Positions 1 through 9,964 are shown, counted from the first letter of the stretch. The stretch is DNA of 64,000 nucleotides from Pedobacter fastidiosus (GCF_014306625.1 NZ_JACRYL010000010.1:132763-196762); one strand, 5' to 3'. Notes: generated from the letters alone by a model not told the origin. Numbers and translations are program-made.

Positions 1-397
1 TGCTTTCGGGTCCGTTGATATAGTGATTGAAAACCATGCCATCCTTTTCTTCAGTTCCGAGTCTGGCGCCGTCTCCTGCAAGTTCTAGCAAGGCGCTAAA
101 ACGTGGATCGAGCAAAAGCCCACTTAAAGTTTGGTGATGTTGGTTGATAAAGGCAAAACGCTGTACAATTGGAGAACCATCAAGATCTTTGCCGTATTTA
201 ATCGGTACACCATTTATTTTTTTAATGTCTTGATTAACCCATTTTTCTTGAACTTCTTTCGAGGCCTCGATAATAGATGATACGGTTTCTGATTTAATGA
301 AGTTTTTAAAATGTATAAATCCGTGTTGATGAAAAAAATCAAGCTGTTCTTGAGTAAGTTTATCAGATAGGGTAAAGGTAGGATACGATGCAGCCAT
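1..397 (-). CDS. Phytanoyl-CoA dioxygenase (PhyH) family protein, partial
   Basis: The minus-strand frame opens at the ATG at 397-395 and runs off the left edge, so only the first 132 residues are present. The N-terminus (MAASYPTFTLSDKLTQEQLD, then FFHQHGFIHFKNFI) is the usual opening of PhyH-family Fe(II)/2-oxoglutarate oxygenases, in which a helix precedes a 'GF..i.nfi' strand. The sequence ends at VFNHYINGPES, before the HxD...H iron ligands would appear. The family hydroxylates small molecules or acyl-CoAs, and no substrate can be assigned from this fragment. The next gene (SDR) lies upstream in the same orientation, about 217 bp away, so co-transcription is possible but unproven. The family call is fairly good; the function is unknown. 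Confidence 0.75.
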   Translation of the reverse strand, partial: MAASYPTFTLSDKLTQEQLDFFHQHGFIHFKNFIKSETVSSIIEASKEVQEKWVNQDIKKINGVPIKYGKDLDGSPIVQRFAFINQHHQTLSGLLLDPRFSALLELAGDGARLGTEEKDGMVFNHYINGPES

Positions 398-613
398 TGG
401 TAAAGGTTTAAATATTTTAAAAAAGAAGAATTGGAGGGAAGAATTATGCGCAACAACAGCACATTCGCATTCGCGAGTGGTTCTGTACTAGAGTAAAATA
501 AAACCTAACTGTTTTACTTGACATTATCTATAGATTTAGTAGTGTTTAACACAAACATAACAATTCTTTAACATCTCAAAGAATATTTAGTTTACTTTTT
601 TTAAAAATAAATT

Positions 614-1435
614 TTAGGTTTTATAAATTCCAGCGGCCATTTTTTCGATTAAAGCCTTTGGAAGAAATCTAACCCCAATTACACTAATCAAATTGGTTAG
701 GCCTGGAATAATTTCTGATTTCTTTTTAAGCAATCCTTTAATAGCAATTTCTGCTACCTCATCTGGTTGCATGTTAAACTTTTGCGCCATTTTACTAAAC
801 GGATCTAAACCTGCACGCTCGGCAAAACCGGTATCTACAGGGCCGGGGCATAAACAGGAAACTGAAATGGAGGTATCTTTTAATTCAAATCTGAGGGCTC
901 TTGTAAGAGATAAAATATAGGCTTTTGTTGCCGAATATATGGCCAATGTAGGTACAGCCTGATACGCTGCAGTGCTAGAAACGTTGAGGATATAGGCTTG
1001 CTCTGCCTTTAATAAATTTGGAAGCAATAGGTGGCAAAATTCCGTTACGACATCCATATTTAGTCGGCACATATTCATTTGTTCACTTAATTTTTGGTCT
1101 GCAAAATTGCCCCAAATACCATAGCCAGCATTATTTATTAGGGCATTGAGTTGGTATCCTTTGGTCGAAATCCAATCGGCAACTTCTGTTGGAGCATCAG
1201 TTTCGCCTAGATCAATGGCAAGCATCTCAACACGAACACCATATTTGTTTATGATTTCGGTACGCAAAAGGCTGAGTTCATTTTCAGAACGAGCAACAAT
1301 AAGCAAGTTGAATGCTCTTTTTGCCAGAGCAATTGCAATAGCTTTTCCGATGCCTTTACTTGCTCCTGTAATCAACGCATACTTTTTTTCTGAATCTGCC
1401 ATTTTTGCTCTTGATGATTTTTTTGTAAATATCAT
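614..1435 (-). CDS. SDR family NAD(P)-dependent oxidoreductase
   Basis: This 273-residue protein has the classical short-chain dehydrogenase layout. The cofactor motif TGASKGIG is at residues 23-30, NNAG at 101-104, a conserved Asn near 126, Ser near 154, and the catalytic YSATK at 167-171. A proline-glycine turn (CPGPVDTGF) follows, as in classical SDRs. The arginine in VARS after beta-2 suggests NADP(H) preference, by analogy with the family. Residue 12 is also Met (MADSEKKYALITG) and would be a more typical start at 1402, because the first 11 residues are basic and not part of the fold. The substrate is unknown. Nothing in the neighbourhood links it to a pathway. Confidence 0.9.
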   Translation of the reverse strand: MIFTKKSSRAKMADSEKKYALITGASKGIGKAIAIALAKRAFNLLIVARSENELSLLRTEIINKYGVRVEMLAIDLGETDAPTEVADWISTKGYQLNALINNAGYGIWGNFADQKLSEQMNMCRLNMDVVTEFCHLLLPNLLKAEQAYILNVSSTAAYQAVPTLAIYSATKAYILSLTRALRFELKDTSISVSCLCPGPVDTGFAERAGLDPFSKMAQKFNMQPDEVAEIAIKGLLKKKSEIIPGLTNLISVIGVRFLPKALIEKMAAGIYKT

Positions 1436-1872
1436 ATATTCTTGAGTTTCATCTCACCTTTATAAATGTTTTTATCACTAAAAAGTTTTTTGCCCTCCAT
1501 TATAACTGAGATTGAAGTTGGGCTTATATTTATTGGGGGTGCAATAATTTAGCAGTCGGTTTAAGAACAGGATAAACTTAGCTGATTGTTATAACTAATT
1601 GTATTTCAGTTTATTAATTCTGATTTATAAGCATTTGTCTCTACAAAAATCAACAATTGTTATAGTTTTAGATGCAATTTTTATATTATTTAGTAAGCTA
1701 AATCTCTAAAATTGTTCTGTGAGAACTTCTCTAAAAATTCTCCGCGAACTAACCAAGTATTAACCAAAACCAAGTCTCATGAGCAGGAGCAAATCTTGTA
1801 TGCCAATGAAATATCTTCCACAAGATTTTTCATCAATTCCATTAACTAACCAAAATCAAATGTAAACCAATT
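1436..1872. promoter_or_regulatory. Intergenic region upstream of the PUL
   Basis: These 437 bp separate the divergent SDR gene and susC. They must hold the promoter for the whole SusC-to-HTCS block and the SDR promoter. The sequence is very AT-rich, with an imperfect inverted stretch around the tcaacaattgtt motif near 1650. I could not place a confident Bacteroidota TAnnTTTG promoter box, and no ORF or RNA gene is evident. It is the natural place for a binding site of the regulator encoded at 9965-13990. Confidence 0.35.
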
Positions 1873-4800
1873 ATGAAAAAAGAAATTTTACTTAATGTAT
1901 TTAATATCCATCGGGTAAGTAATTTTAAAAAGATACTTGTTTTGCCACTCGTTTTCGTGGCGCTGGTATCTCCAAATTATGCAAGGGCAATTAACAAAAC
2001 CAATTTAGAAATCAAGAAAAGTAAGGCTGATGTTGTAATCACCGGAACGGTAACGGCATCAACAGGCGAAACTTTACCGGGTGTTTCTGTAAGTTTAAAA
2101 GGAGGAGGAAAAACCGTAGTTACCGATGTTAACGGAAAATTTAGCATCAGTGTGCCCGAAAATTCTATTCTGGTATTTAATTACATCGGCTATACCGCAA
2201 AAGAAGTTACGGTTTCTGCAACATCAACAGTAAATGTGGTTCTAGAATCTGCAAATACTACTTTAGATGATGTTGTCGTAATTGGCTATCAAACGGTAAG
2301 AAGAAAAGATTTAACGGGAGCCACAGGTTCTGTAAATATTGGCAACACCGAAAAATTAGTTTCGAGATCGTTACCAGAAGCTTTACAAGGGCAAACTCCC
2401 GGTGTTGCAGTAAGAAACGGTGGTGCACCAGGGCAAGAAGCGGTTGTAAACATCCGTGGATTGGCAACCTTTGGTAACGCAAGTCCGCTTTATGTAATCG
2501 ATGGAATGATTGCAGATCCAAACACAACTGTGAGTCCGAACGATGTAGAAGATGTTCAGATTTTGAAAGATGCATCTGCAGCTGCCATTTATGGTTCTAG
2601 AGCTGGTAATGGTGTAATTTTAATTACCACAAAAAAGGGTAAGGAAGGACCTGCAAAAATATCTGTTACCTCTAGATATAGCGTTTCGGAGGTTCATAAT
2701 CTTTACGAAATGATGGATGCAAACGAATATGCGGCCACAAATACAAGAGCTTATCAGAACTCTAATGTAGCTATTCAGCCAGGTGTTGCAGCTTATAATG
2801 GCCGGATAAATACAGATTGGATTGATGAAACACTGAGAACAGGTTCTGTTCAAGATTACAATGCCAGCATCTCTGGTGGTGGTAATGGATCAAAATATCT
2901 TATTTCTGGTGGTTATTTTAAGGATAAAGGCGTATTAATTGCTCGAGAATTTGAGCGTGCATCTTTTAGGGTAAATACAGAAACGACAAAAGGAAGATTT
3001 AAATTCGGAGAAAATCTTTCGATTTCTTCATCTACCGCAAAAGCGCCATTTCAGGGCGGTGCATTTGCCGGTAATCCTTGGTATGATATGTTTACCAGTA
3101 TCCCATTAATTCCCGTTCAAGATAATTCCTTAATCAGCACAAACAACCCTGGTGGATGGGGATATGGCTCTAATGCCAGTATCAATACTTTTTCTCGTAA
3201 CCAAACAGCCATTGCGAACATCACTTCTGTAAAATCAAACTTTGCAAAAATTTTGGGTAATGCGTATGTCGATTTCAAAATTATTGAAGGTTTAAACTAT
3301 AAATTTAATGCAGGTGTAGAAACCAGTTTTGATAAAAGTAAAGCCATCAGAAAGGACGGTTCTTGGTATCAAAATCAATCTCCAGATTTTAGTCAGTTAA
3401 GCGATAACCGCAATCAGTTTTTAAGTTACCTGTTAGAACATACTTTAAACTATAACTATAACATTGGCAAACACCGCATTAATGGCGTTGTGGGTTATAC
3501 AGAACAAACTACGCAAACAGATAATACTTTGGGTAGTGGCATTAAGCTGGCTCAGTTTGGTGGCGATTATTTTACAACTTTAACCTCAACATCAGGTGAT
3601 GGAAGAAACTCATCAGGACAATTATACAAAAGCTTATTAAATTCATATTTAGGCAGATTGAACTACACTTATGATGATAAGTATTTAGTTACATTTACTT
3701 TCCGTGCCGATAAAGATTCTCGCTTTTCTCCACAGTTTAGAACTGGATATTTCCCATCCGGTGCATTGGGCTGGAGAATTTCAAAAGAAGATTTCTTTAA
3801 GGTAGATTGGATTTCCGATTTAAAACTTCGTGGATCTTATGGCGCATTAGGTGTTAATACTTTAAGTCCATACCAATACATTGGATTTTTAAATCAGGCG
3901 CCCGATGCCATATTTGGAACAGGACAAACCTCAAATCCTGGTGCAATACAGGCAAAACTTGCTTCGGGCGATTTAAGATGGGAAAAGAAAAAAACAACCA
4001 ACTTAGGTTTTGATGCCTCATTATTAAAAGATCAGTTTACTGTTAATTTCGACGTCTTTAAATCGGTTTCTGAAGATGTTTTACTGAGTCAGCCTTTACC
4101 TGGTTACTTAGGTAATTTACAGGGCGATCCAATTGTAAACATCGGCTCTATTCAAAATAAAGGTGTTGAGCTAAGTTTGGGATATCGCCCAAAATTGAGC
4201 GGTGCTTTTAAATGGGATATTGCCGGCAACATCAGTGTAGTTAGAAATAAGGTTTTGGAACTGGGTAATTTAGGGATCGATTTAGATACCGGCCTACCGA
4301 AAAATTACATCCAATCTGGCAATACCAGAACACAGGTTGGCCGCTCAATTGGCGAATACTACGTTTTAAAAACAGATGGTATTTTCCAAAGTCAGGCAGA
4401 AATAAATGCACATAAAGCGCAAAGTGCTTACGCAAAACCAGGCGATATCCGTTATGTAAATACTGTAGATGGTGGTACAAATGATGATATTAATGATAAG
4501 GATCGTGTTTTTGCAGGTTCTCCTTTTCCAAAATTTACCACAGGCTTACAGTTCAATTCGAGTTACAAAAACTTCAGTTTATCTCTACAATTATATGGTG
4601 CCTTCGGACAGAAATTGTATAACGATGTACTCAGAGAACTAGATAGTTATGGAAATTCTAACTATAGAAAAGCAATTAATCCATGGACCCCAACAAACAC
4701 CGATACAACTTTCCCAAGATTAGGTTATCAGTTTGCTGCTAATGATCGGGGCATTAATGAAAACGCTAGAGGAAACACTGATCGTTGGATTGAAGATGGA

Positions 4801-5040
4801 TCATTCTTGAGATTGCGTAATGTAGAATTGGGTTACAGTTTACCTTCGAAATTAATTTCAAAAGCGAATATCAGTAATGCTCGTTTGTATGTGAGTGCAC
4901 AAAACCTATTTACCATTACAAAATATAGTGGTCTTGATCCGGATGTGGTTGGTGCAAATCCAAATTTAGAGCCTGGTGTCGATAACGGAAATTATCCATC
5001 TTCAAGAATAATATCATTTGGTTTAAGTGTAGGATTCTAA
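1873..5040 (+). CDS. SusC/RagA family TonB-dependent outer-membrane transporter
   Basis: This 1055-residue protein begins with a basic N-terminus and a hydrophobic signal segment (around residues 18-40, ending NYARA). A carboxypeptidase-D-regulatory-like domain follows (TGTVTASTGETLPGVSVSLK through FSISVPENSILVFNYIGY), then a TonB-box region (DDVVVIGYQ), a plug domain (EALQGQTPGVAVRNGG, IRGLATFGNASPLYVIDG) and a long beta-barrel ending in a C-terminal aromatic residue (GLSVGF). It imports oligosaccharides across the outer membrane together with the SusD lipoprotein encoded 17 bp downstream. Length and domain order are normal for the family. Downstream GH43 enzymes suggest an arabinose- or xylose-containing substrate, which is inference from context. 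Confidence 0.96.
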   Translation: MKKEILLNVFNIHRVSNFKKILVLPLVFVALVSPNYARAINKTNLEIKKSKADVVITGTVTASTGETLPGVSVSLKGGGKTVVTDVNGKFSISVPENSILVFNYIGYTAKEVTVSATSTVNVVLESANTTLDDVVVIGYQTVRRKDLTGATGSVNIGNTEKLVSRSLPEALQGQTPGVAVRNGGAPGQEAVVNIRGLATFGNASPLYVIDGMIADPNTTVSPNDVEDVQILKDASAAAIYGSRAGNGVILITTKKGKEGPAKISVTSRYSVSEVHNLYEMMDANEYAATNTRAYQNSNVAIQPGVAAYNGRINTDWIDETLRTGSVQDYNASISGGGNGSKYLISGGYFKDKGVLIAREFERASFRVNTETTKGRFKFGENLSISSSTAKAPFQGGAFAGNPWYDMFTSIPLIPVQDNSLISTNNPGGWGYGSNASINTFSRNQTAIANITSVKSNFAKILGNAYVDFKIIEGLNYKFNAGVETSFDKSKAIRKDGSWYQNQSPDFSQLSDNRNQFLSYLLEHTLNYNYNIGKHRINGVVGYTEQTTQTDNTLGSGIKLAQFGGDYFTTLTSTSGDGRNSSGQLYKSLLNSYLGRLNYTYDDKYLVTFTFRADKDSRFSPQFRTGYFPSGALGWRISKEDFFKVDWISDLKLRGSYGALGVNTLSPYQYIGFLNQAPDAIFGTGQTSNPGAIQAKLASGDLRWEKKKTTNLGFDASLLKDQFTVNFDVFKSVSEDVLLSQPLPGYLGNLQGDPIVNIGSIQNKGVELSLGYRPKLSGAFKWDIAGNISVVRNKVLELGNLGIDLDTGLPKNYIQSGNTRTQVGRSIGEYYVLKTDGIFQSQAEINAHKAQSAYAKPGDIRYVNTVDGGTNDDINDKDRVFAGSPFPKFTTGLQFNSSYKNFSLSLQLYGAFGQKLYNDVLRELDSYGNSNYRKAINPWTPTNTDTTFPRLGYQFAANDRGINENARGNTDRWIEDGSFLRLRNVELGYSLPSKLISKANISNARLYVSAQNLFTITKYSGLDPDVVGANPNLEPGVDNGNYPSSRIISFGLSVGF

Positions 5041-5057
5041 TTATCAATAAAGAAATC

Positions 5058-6593
5058 ATGAAAAAATATATAATCATATTAGCTGCATCTTTTATCGCCC
5101 TATCGGGATGTAAAAGAGATTTTGATGCTGTTAATCCCAATGCACCTACAATTGCAAGTTTTTGGAAAACGAGCGACGATGCAACAAAGGGGATTAATGC
5201 GGTTTACAGTACGTTTTATCGTACTGCAGGTTTATATTCCCGTTGGATTTTTTACCACGGAATTTTAAAATCGGATGAAGGTTTCGGTTCTGGTGGAGAT
5301 GGGGGTTTAAATAACTTAATGCGTTTTAACCAAACCAATTATAATGATGGTTTAACGGCACAAACTTGGTCTACTTTATACGTTGGTATTTTTAGGGCAA
5401 ACCAGGTAATTGCCAATGTACCTGCCATTAACATGGATGAAACTTCTAAAAGGAGAATTATTGCAGAAGCAAAGTTTTTAAGAGCATTGTTTTATTATAA
5501 CCTTACGCTTTATTTCGGCAGACCGCCACTAATGTTAGAACCATCGCAACCAAAAGATGTACCAGCTAATGCAACTTCAGCACAGGCATACGCTCAAGTT
5601 GCGAAAGATTTAACTGAAGCCATAGCCGATTTGCCAACAAGTTACGCCGCAAGCGATCTTGGCAGAGCAACTAAAGGCGCTGCCTATGCATTGTTAGGAA
5701 AAACTTATTTACAACAAAAGTTATATCAGCCTGCATTAGATGCATTTGCTTATTTGGTAACAGGACCTGGAAGTTCTACTTATAACTTAACTGCAGATTA
5801 TCGTGATAATTTTATAATTAGTAAAGAGAACAACATCGAATCTGTTTTTGAAATTCAGTTTAGCGAAAATCAATCTGAAAGTACAGATGATGATGTAGAT
5901 GAATCGAGAATAAATAATACTGGATCATCAATTGCTCAGTTTTTTGCGCCTCCGGGAATTGGTTATTCTGATGGTGCAGCCCGTAGATGGGTGGTGAACG
6001 AATTTCTCCAAGAAACAACTGTAGGTGGTGCTCAAGATCCACGTTTGGCCGCATCGTTTATTTTTAACAACGCAAATCCGGCAGGACCAACAGCAACTTT
6101 GGTTTACGGACAAACATTTGCAAGCCGTTATGGCAATGGCCCAGATGCAAATGGCGTATGGTTCCGTAAATTATTAAATGATCATTGGAAAAATCAGGAA
6201 GGATTCCGTTCTCCAAATAATTACCGCTTAATTCGTTATGCTGATGTTCTTTTGATGTATGCAGAATGTCTTAACGGTTTAAACAGAACCGCAGAAGCTT
6301 ATCCTTTTGTGGATAGAGTGAGACAGCGTGCTGGGCTTGCAACTTTAACCGCAACAAAACCAGGTTTATCTCAGGCTCAGTTTTTAACTCAATTAAAACA
6401 CGAACGCCTTACCGAACTTGCAGGCGAAGGCTGGCGCTGGGCAGATCTTGCCCGTTGGGGAGATTTAGGCCCGGCTTTAGCAACCAGAGATGCTGATTTT
6501 TCAGGTTTTATAGTTGGGAAACATGAACTTTATCCAATTCCGCAAAGCGATATAGATTTAAATCCAAATTTAACGCAAAATCCAAAATACTAA
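5058..6593 (+). CDS. SusD/RagB family nutrient-binding lipoprotein
   Basis: A 511-residue surface lipoprotein partner of the SusC transporter. The signal peptide ends in a lipobox with Cys18 (ALSGC), and the mature start KRDFDAVNPNAPT is typical. The tetratricopeptide-like SusD signature is clear: AEAKFLRALFYYNLTLYFGRPPL in the first half and the C-terminal SusD block (YRLIRYADVLLMYAECLN, then HERLTELAGEGWRWADLARWG, then a LYPIPQSDIDLNPNLTQNP ending). The last block closes nearly all members of the family. It binds glycan at the cell surface and closes over SusC. It is coupled to susC by 17 bp, and a strong hairpin follows immediately, separating it from the enzyme genes. Confidence 0.96.
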   Translation: MKKYIIILAASFIALSGCKRDFDAVNPNAPTIASFWKTSDDATKGINAVYSTFYRTAGLYSRWIFYHGILKSDEGFGSGGDGGLNNLMRFNQTNYNDGLTAQTWSTLYVGIFRANQVIANVPAINMDETSKRRIIAEAKFLRALFYYNLTLYFGRPPLMLEPSQPKDVPANATSAQAYAQVAKDLTEAIADLPTSYAASDLGRATKGAAYALLGKTYLQQKLYQPALDAFAYLVTGPGSSTYNLTADYRDNFIISKENNIESVFEIQFSENQSESTDDDVDESRINNTGSSIAQFFAPPGIGYSDGAARRWVVNEFLQETTVGGAQDPRLAASFIFNNANPAGPTATLVYGQTFASRYGNGPDANGVWFRKLLNDHWKNQEGFRSPNNYRLIRYADVLLMYAECLNGLNRTAEAYPFVDRVRQRAGLATLTATKPGLSQAQFLTQLKHERLTELAGEGWRWADLARWGDLGPALATRDADFSGFIVGKHELYPIPQSDIDLNPNLTQNPKY

Positions 6594-6598
6594 TTTTA

Positions 6599-6628
6599 AA
6601 GGCTAGTGGCCGTTTAGCCACTAGCCTT
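6599..6628 (+). terminator. Strong hairpin between susD and the enzyme genes
   Basis: A perfect 12-bp stem (aaggctagtggc at 6599-6610 paired with gccactagcctt at 6617-6628) has a 6-nt loop, five bases after the susD stop. No U-run follows directly, so it may be a partial terminator or an RNA-stabilising 3' hairpin. Either would lower expression of the glycosidases relative to SusC/SusD, a pattern common in PULs. Confidence 0.7.
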
Positions 6629-6649
6629 ATCCACTAATCAGATACCGAT

Positions 6650-7741
6650 ATGATTAACAATTTTAAATATTTAAAGCGCAGATCCTTAAACTTGATTTTT
6701 GGAAGTTTGGTTATTTCTGCATTTCTATCTTGTGGAAAATCTGGTAGCCCAGCTCCAATCGAGCCAGTTATACCACCCCCTACTGCATCTACATTTGCAA
6801 ATCCATTAATGAATGGTGCCGATCCTGCCGTTTTTCAAAAGGATGGAGTGTATTATTACTTGCAAACAAATGGCAGTTCAATCGTTTTGTATGCAACCAC
6901 AGCAATGACTAAACTTGCAGCTGCGGTTCCAAAAACAGTGTACACGCCAACAGCTGGTGCACAAAATGCAAGAAATGTTTGGGCACCCGAAATATTTTAT
7001 TTTGATGGCAAATGGTATATCTATTACACAGCCGGTAATGGAGCAGATATTAGTCAGAGAACTTGGGTTTTGGAAAATAGTAGTGCCGATCCAACAACTG
7101 GAAGTTGGGTAGATAAAGGCCGTATTTTTAGCACAAGTGCAGATTTTTGGGCAATTGACGGTACCGTTTTCGAATTTAATGGAAGTAGATATTTCCTTTG
7201 GTGTGGAAGACCAGATTTAACAAATGTTAATCTAACGCAGAATATCTACATTTCAAAAATGACAAATCCATACACCTTAGAAGGTACAGCAACCAAACTA
7301 ACCGAACCAGAATTTAACTGGGAGAAAAATGGTTTTGGCGTTAATGAAGGTCCAGAAGTGTTGGTTACTTCAGATAATAAGCCCTTCTTAATTTATTCGG
7401 CAAGTTATTGCGGTACCGATGATTACGCATTGGGAATGTTGAGTCTTAAGGCAGGTGGAAATCCTCTTGTTAAAACCGATTGGATAAAATCCGCACAACC
7501 AGTATTTTCTAAACAGCCTCAAAATAATGCTTTTGGCCCTGGTCATAATTCATTTTTTAAATCTCCGGATGGAAAAGAAAACTGGATAATTTATCATGCC
7601 AACTCTGCAACCAACCAAGGCTGTGCCGATAAGAGAAATATCAGGATGCAAAAATTTACTTTCAAGGCAGATGGAAGTCCCGATTTTGGGGAACCTGTAG
7701 CTACTGGATTACAGATAAACAAACCTTCCGGAGAACAATAA
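6650..7741 (+). CDS. Glycoside hydrolase family 43 lipoprotein
   Basis: A 363-residue lipoprotein (lipobox FLSC, Cys28) with a low-complexity proline linker at residues 33-45. The five-bladed GH43 propeller is marked by the three acidic catalytic positions. Asp58 is in NGADPAVF (general base), Asp170 in WAIDGTVF (pKa modulator) and Glu233 in VNEGPEVL (general acid). NVWAPEIFYFDGKWYIYYTA is the usual second-blade signature. GH43 enzymes remove alpha-L-arabinofuranose or beta-D-xylose. The close paralogue starting 1 bp downstream suggests a pair with different linkage or side-chain specificity. The exact activity cannot be read from sequence; arabinofuranosidase is my preferred guess. Membrane anchoring suggests action at the cell surface or periplasmic face. 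Confidence 0.92.
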   Translation: MINNFKYLKRRSLNLIFGSLVISAFLSCGKSGSPAPIEPVIPPPTASTFANPLMNGADPAVFQKDGVYYYLQTNGSSIVLYATTAMTKLAAAVPKTVYTPTAGAQNARNVWAPEIFYFDGKWYIYYTAGNGADISQRTWVLENSSADPTTGSWVDKGRIFSTSADFWAIDGTVFEFNGSRYFLWCGRPDLTNVNLTQNIYISKMTNPYTLEGTATKLTEPEFNWEKNGFGVNEGPEVLVTSDNKPFLIYSASYCGTDDYALGMLSLKAGGNPLVKTDWIKSAQPVFSKQPQNNAFGPGHNSFFKSPDGKENWIIYHANSATNQGCADKRNIRMQKFTFKADGSPDFGEPVATGLQINKPSGEQ

Positions 7742-7742
7742 A

Positions 7743-8789
7743 ATGAGCAACAATAAAATCTTCCTAAAATTTATTTTGATGTGCCTGGCTATGTTTGGTA
7801 CAACAATCTCTTTTGCTCAAACCTTTACAAATCCCTTATTGCCATCTGGAGCTGATCCATGGAGCATTTACAAAGATGGATATTATTATTATACCCAATC
7901 CATGCAGAGTAAGCTGGTAATTTGGAAAACAAAAAACTTGGCAGATTTAAAAACGGCCGAGAAAAAGACCATTTTCCTTCCTCCAGCTGGTAAAGCGTAT
8001 TCGAAAGAATTATGGGCACCAGAAATCCATTTTATAAACGGCAAATGGTATGTTTATTTTGCTGCGGATGATGGCGATAATAACACCCATAGAATGTATG
8101 TATTGGAAAATTCAAATAAAGATCCTTTAAAAGGCAGTTGGGTTTTTAAGGGAAAAGTTGGAGATGTTACCAATAAATGGGCTATTGATGGATCTGTATT
8201 TATCTATCAGAAACAGCTTTACATGATCTGGGCAGGATGGGAAGGTGATGTGAATCAAAAGCAGGAAATCTACATCGCAAAAATGAAAAATCCATGGACA
8301 ATTGATGGCGAAAGACATAAAATATCTTCACCACAGTTCGATTGGGAAAAACATGGAGATTTAAACGATCCAAAAAACCCTCCACATGTGGATGTAAACG
8401 AAGGTCCACAGATTTTGATTAACAAAGGGAAAGTCTTTCTAATTTATTCAGCCAGTGGATGTTGGACAGATTTTTATGCATTGGGCATGTTAACCTTGAA
8501 AGGTAAAAATCTTTTAAATGCTTCTTCTTGGGTAAAAAGTAAACAGCCAGTGTTTAAGCAATCGCCAGAAAATGGAGTTTATGCACCGGGACACAATTCT
8601 TTCTTTAAATCTCCAGATGGAAAGGAAGATTGGATTCTTTATCACGCAAACTCTGGCCCGGGGCAAGGTTGTGGCGGACAGCGTTCTCCGAGAGCACAGA
8701 AATTTACATGGAATGCAGATGGATCTCCAAACTTTGGTAAACCATTAAAAACAGATCAGAAATTAAAAATTCCGTCAGAAAAAAAATAA
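7743..8789 (+). CDS. Glycoside hydrolase family 43 protein, periplasmic or secreted
   Basis: A 348-residue protein with a signal peptide (ending TTISFAQ) and no lipobox, so unlike its neighbour it is likely soluble in the periplasm. The catalytic acids are visible: Asp38 in SGADPWSIY, Asp149 in WAIDGSVF and Glu220 in VNEGPQIL, with LWAPEIHFINGKWYVYFAA between the first two. It is a paralogue of the preceding GH43 gene and keeps the same C-terminal block (PGHNSFFKSPDGKEDWILYH). Its start codon follows the upstream stop by one base, so the two are translationally coupled. A probable exo-acting alpha-L-arabinofuranosidase; the subfamily was not determined. Confidence 0.92.
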   Translation: MSNNKIFLKFILMCLAMFGTTISFAQTFTNPLLPSGADPWSIYKDGYYYYTQSMQSKLVIWKTKNLADLKTAEKKTIFLPPAGKAYSKELWAPEIHFINGKWYVYFAADDGDNNTHRMYVLENSNKDPLKGSWVFKGKVGDVTNKWAIDGSVFIYQKQLYMIWAGWEGDVNQKQEIYIAKMKNPWTIDGERHKISSPQFDWEKHGDLNDPKNPPHVDVNEGPQILINKGKVFLIYSASGCWTDFYALGMLTLKGKNLLNASSWVKSKQPVFKQSPENGVYAPGHNSFFKSPDGKEDWILYHANSGPGQGCGGQRSPRAQKFTWNADGSPNFGKPLKTDQKLKIPSEKK

Positions 8790-8830
8790 ATTAGCAAAGC
8801 CGATTATTCTATAATTTAAAAAGATATTAA

Positions 8831-9907
8831 ATGAAAAAGTATTTTAATTACCTGTTCCTTTTCCTTGCGGTTTTTACCATAGAAGCCAGTGCACAAGATA
8901 AAACGGAAATTGTTGGAAAAGTATGGTCAATAGAAAAAACCAATGCTTGGTACAAACAATATAAATGGATAAATGGAGCAGATTTTTTGCCCAGTACCGC
9001 TATTAATCAATTGGAAATGTGGCAAGCAGATAGTTTTGATCCAACCACCATTGATAAGGAACTTGGGTGGGCCGAAGGGATTGGTTTTAATACCATGAGG
9101 GTTTATTTGCATAGTTTGGCATGGAAGCAAGATCAGGCGGGCTTTAAGAAAAGAATGGATCAATATTTAACCATTGCCGATAAACACCACATTAAGACCA
9201 TTTTTGTATTCTTTGATGATTGCTGGAATAAACAAGCTAAAATTGGCAAGCAACCAGAACCAAAATTAGGCATTCACAATTCTGGATGGGTTCAAGATCC
9301 TGGAGATCCAGATTTTAAAGAAGAGGCTAACTTTCCTGCGCTTGAAAAATATGTTAAAGATGTTTTAACGCGATTTAAAGCAGACAAACGAATTCTTTTG
9401 TGGGATTTGTATAATGAACCTGGCAACTCGGGTAAATTAACAGCTTCGTTGCCACTATTAAAAAATGTTTTTACTTGGGCTAGAGCAGTAAATCCAGAAC
9501 AGCCAATTAGTGCAGGACTTTGGGCGTGGAATTTTAAAGAACTGAATGCTTTTCAGGCACTAAATTCTGATGTAATTACCTATCACGATTATGAAGAACC
9601 ACAATGGCATCAAAGGGTAATTGATATGTTAAGATCGCATGGAAGACCTATGATCTGTACAGAATATATGGCCAGAACTCGAGGTAGCCGTTTTGAAAAC
9701 GTAATGCCCATGTTGAAGAAAGAAAATATTGGCGCCATTAATTGGGGACTTGTAGATGGAAAATCGAACACAAAATACGCTTGGGATACGCCTTTGAAAA
9801 ATGGAGAGGAACCAAAAGAATGGTTTCATGATGTTTTCCACAAAGATGGTACACCTTATAAAACGGACGAAGTAGAACTGATTAAAAAACTTAATGATAA
9901 AAAATAA
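8831..9907 (+). CDS. Clan GH-A (GH5-like) glycoside hydrolase
   Basis: A 358-residue secreted protein (signal peptide ending EASA). It has the (beta/alpha)8 clan A layout, with the acid/base Glu196 in LWDLYNEPGNSG and the nucleophile Glu278 in MICTEYMART. Aromatic and WGLVDG motifs near 300-310 match the substrate-facing end of strand 8 in the clan. Relatives are often labelled cellulase-like or 1,4-beta-xylanase, but the assignment to GH5 is from pattern only. It is the last enzyme gene of the PUL and sits 41 bp after the second GH43. It probably cleaves a backbone or an aryl/glycosyl linkage left after debranching. Specificity is unknown. Confidence 0.82.
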   Translation: MKKYFNYLFLFLAVFTIEASAQDKTEIVGKVWSIEKTNAWYKQYKWINGADFLPSTAINQLEMWQADSFDPTTIDKELGWAEGIGFNTMRVYLHSLAWKQDQAGFKKRMDQYLTIADKHHIKTIFVFFDDCWNKQAKIGKQPEPKLGIHNSGWVQDPGDPDFKEEANFPALEKYVKDVLTRFKADKRILLWDLYNEPGNSGKLTASLPLLKNVFTWARAVNPEQPISAGLWAWNFKELNAFQALNSDVITYHDYEEPQWHQRVIDMLRSHGRPMICTEYMARTRGSRFENVMPMLKKENIGAINWGLVDGKSNTKYAWDTPLKNGEEPKEWFHDVFHKDGTPYKTDEVELIKKLNDKK

Positions 9908-9964
9908 GCCATTCAGCAACCGAAAGATCAGTATCTTGGCTTAAAGTATTTCTAACCATTTAAT

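Noticed and set aside
214..462. 82-codon minus-strand ORF at the left end
   Set aside because: It overlaps the PhyH gene in another frame, and the PhyH frame has the family motifs.
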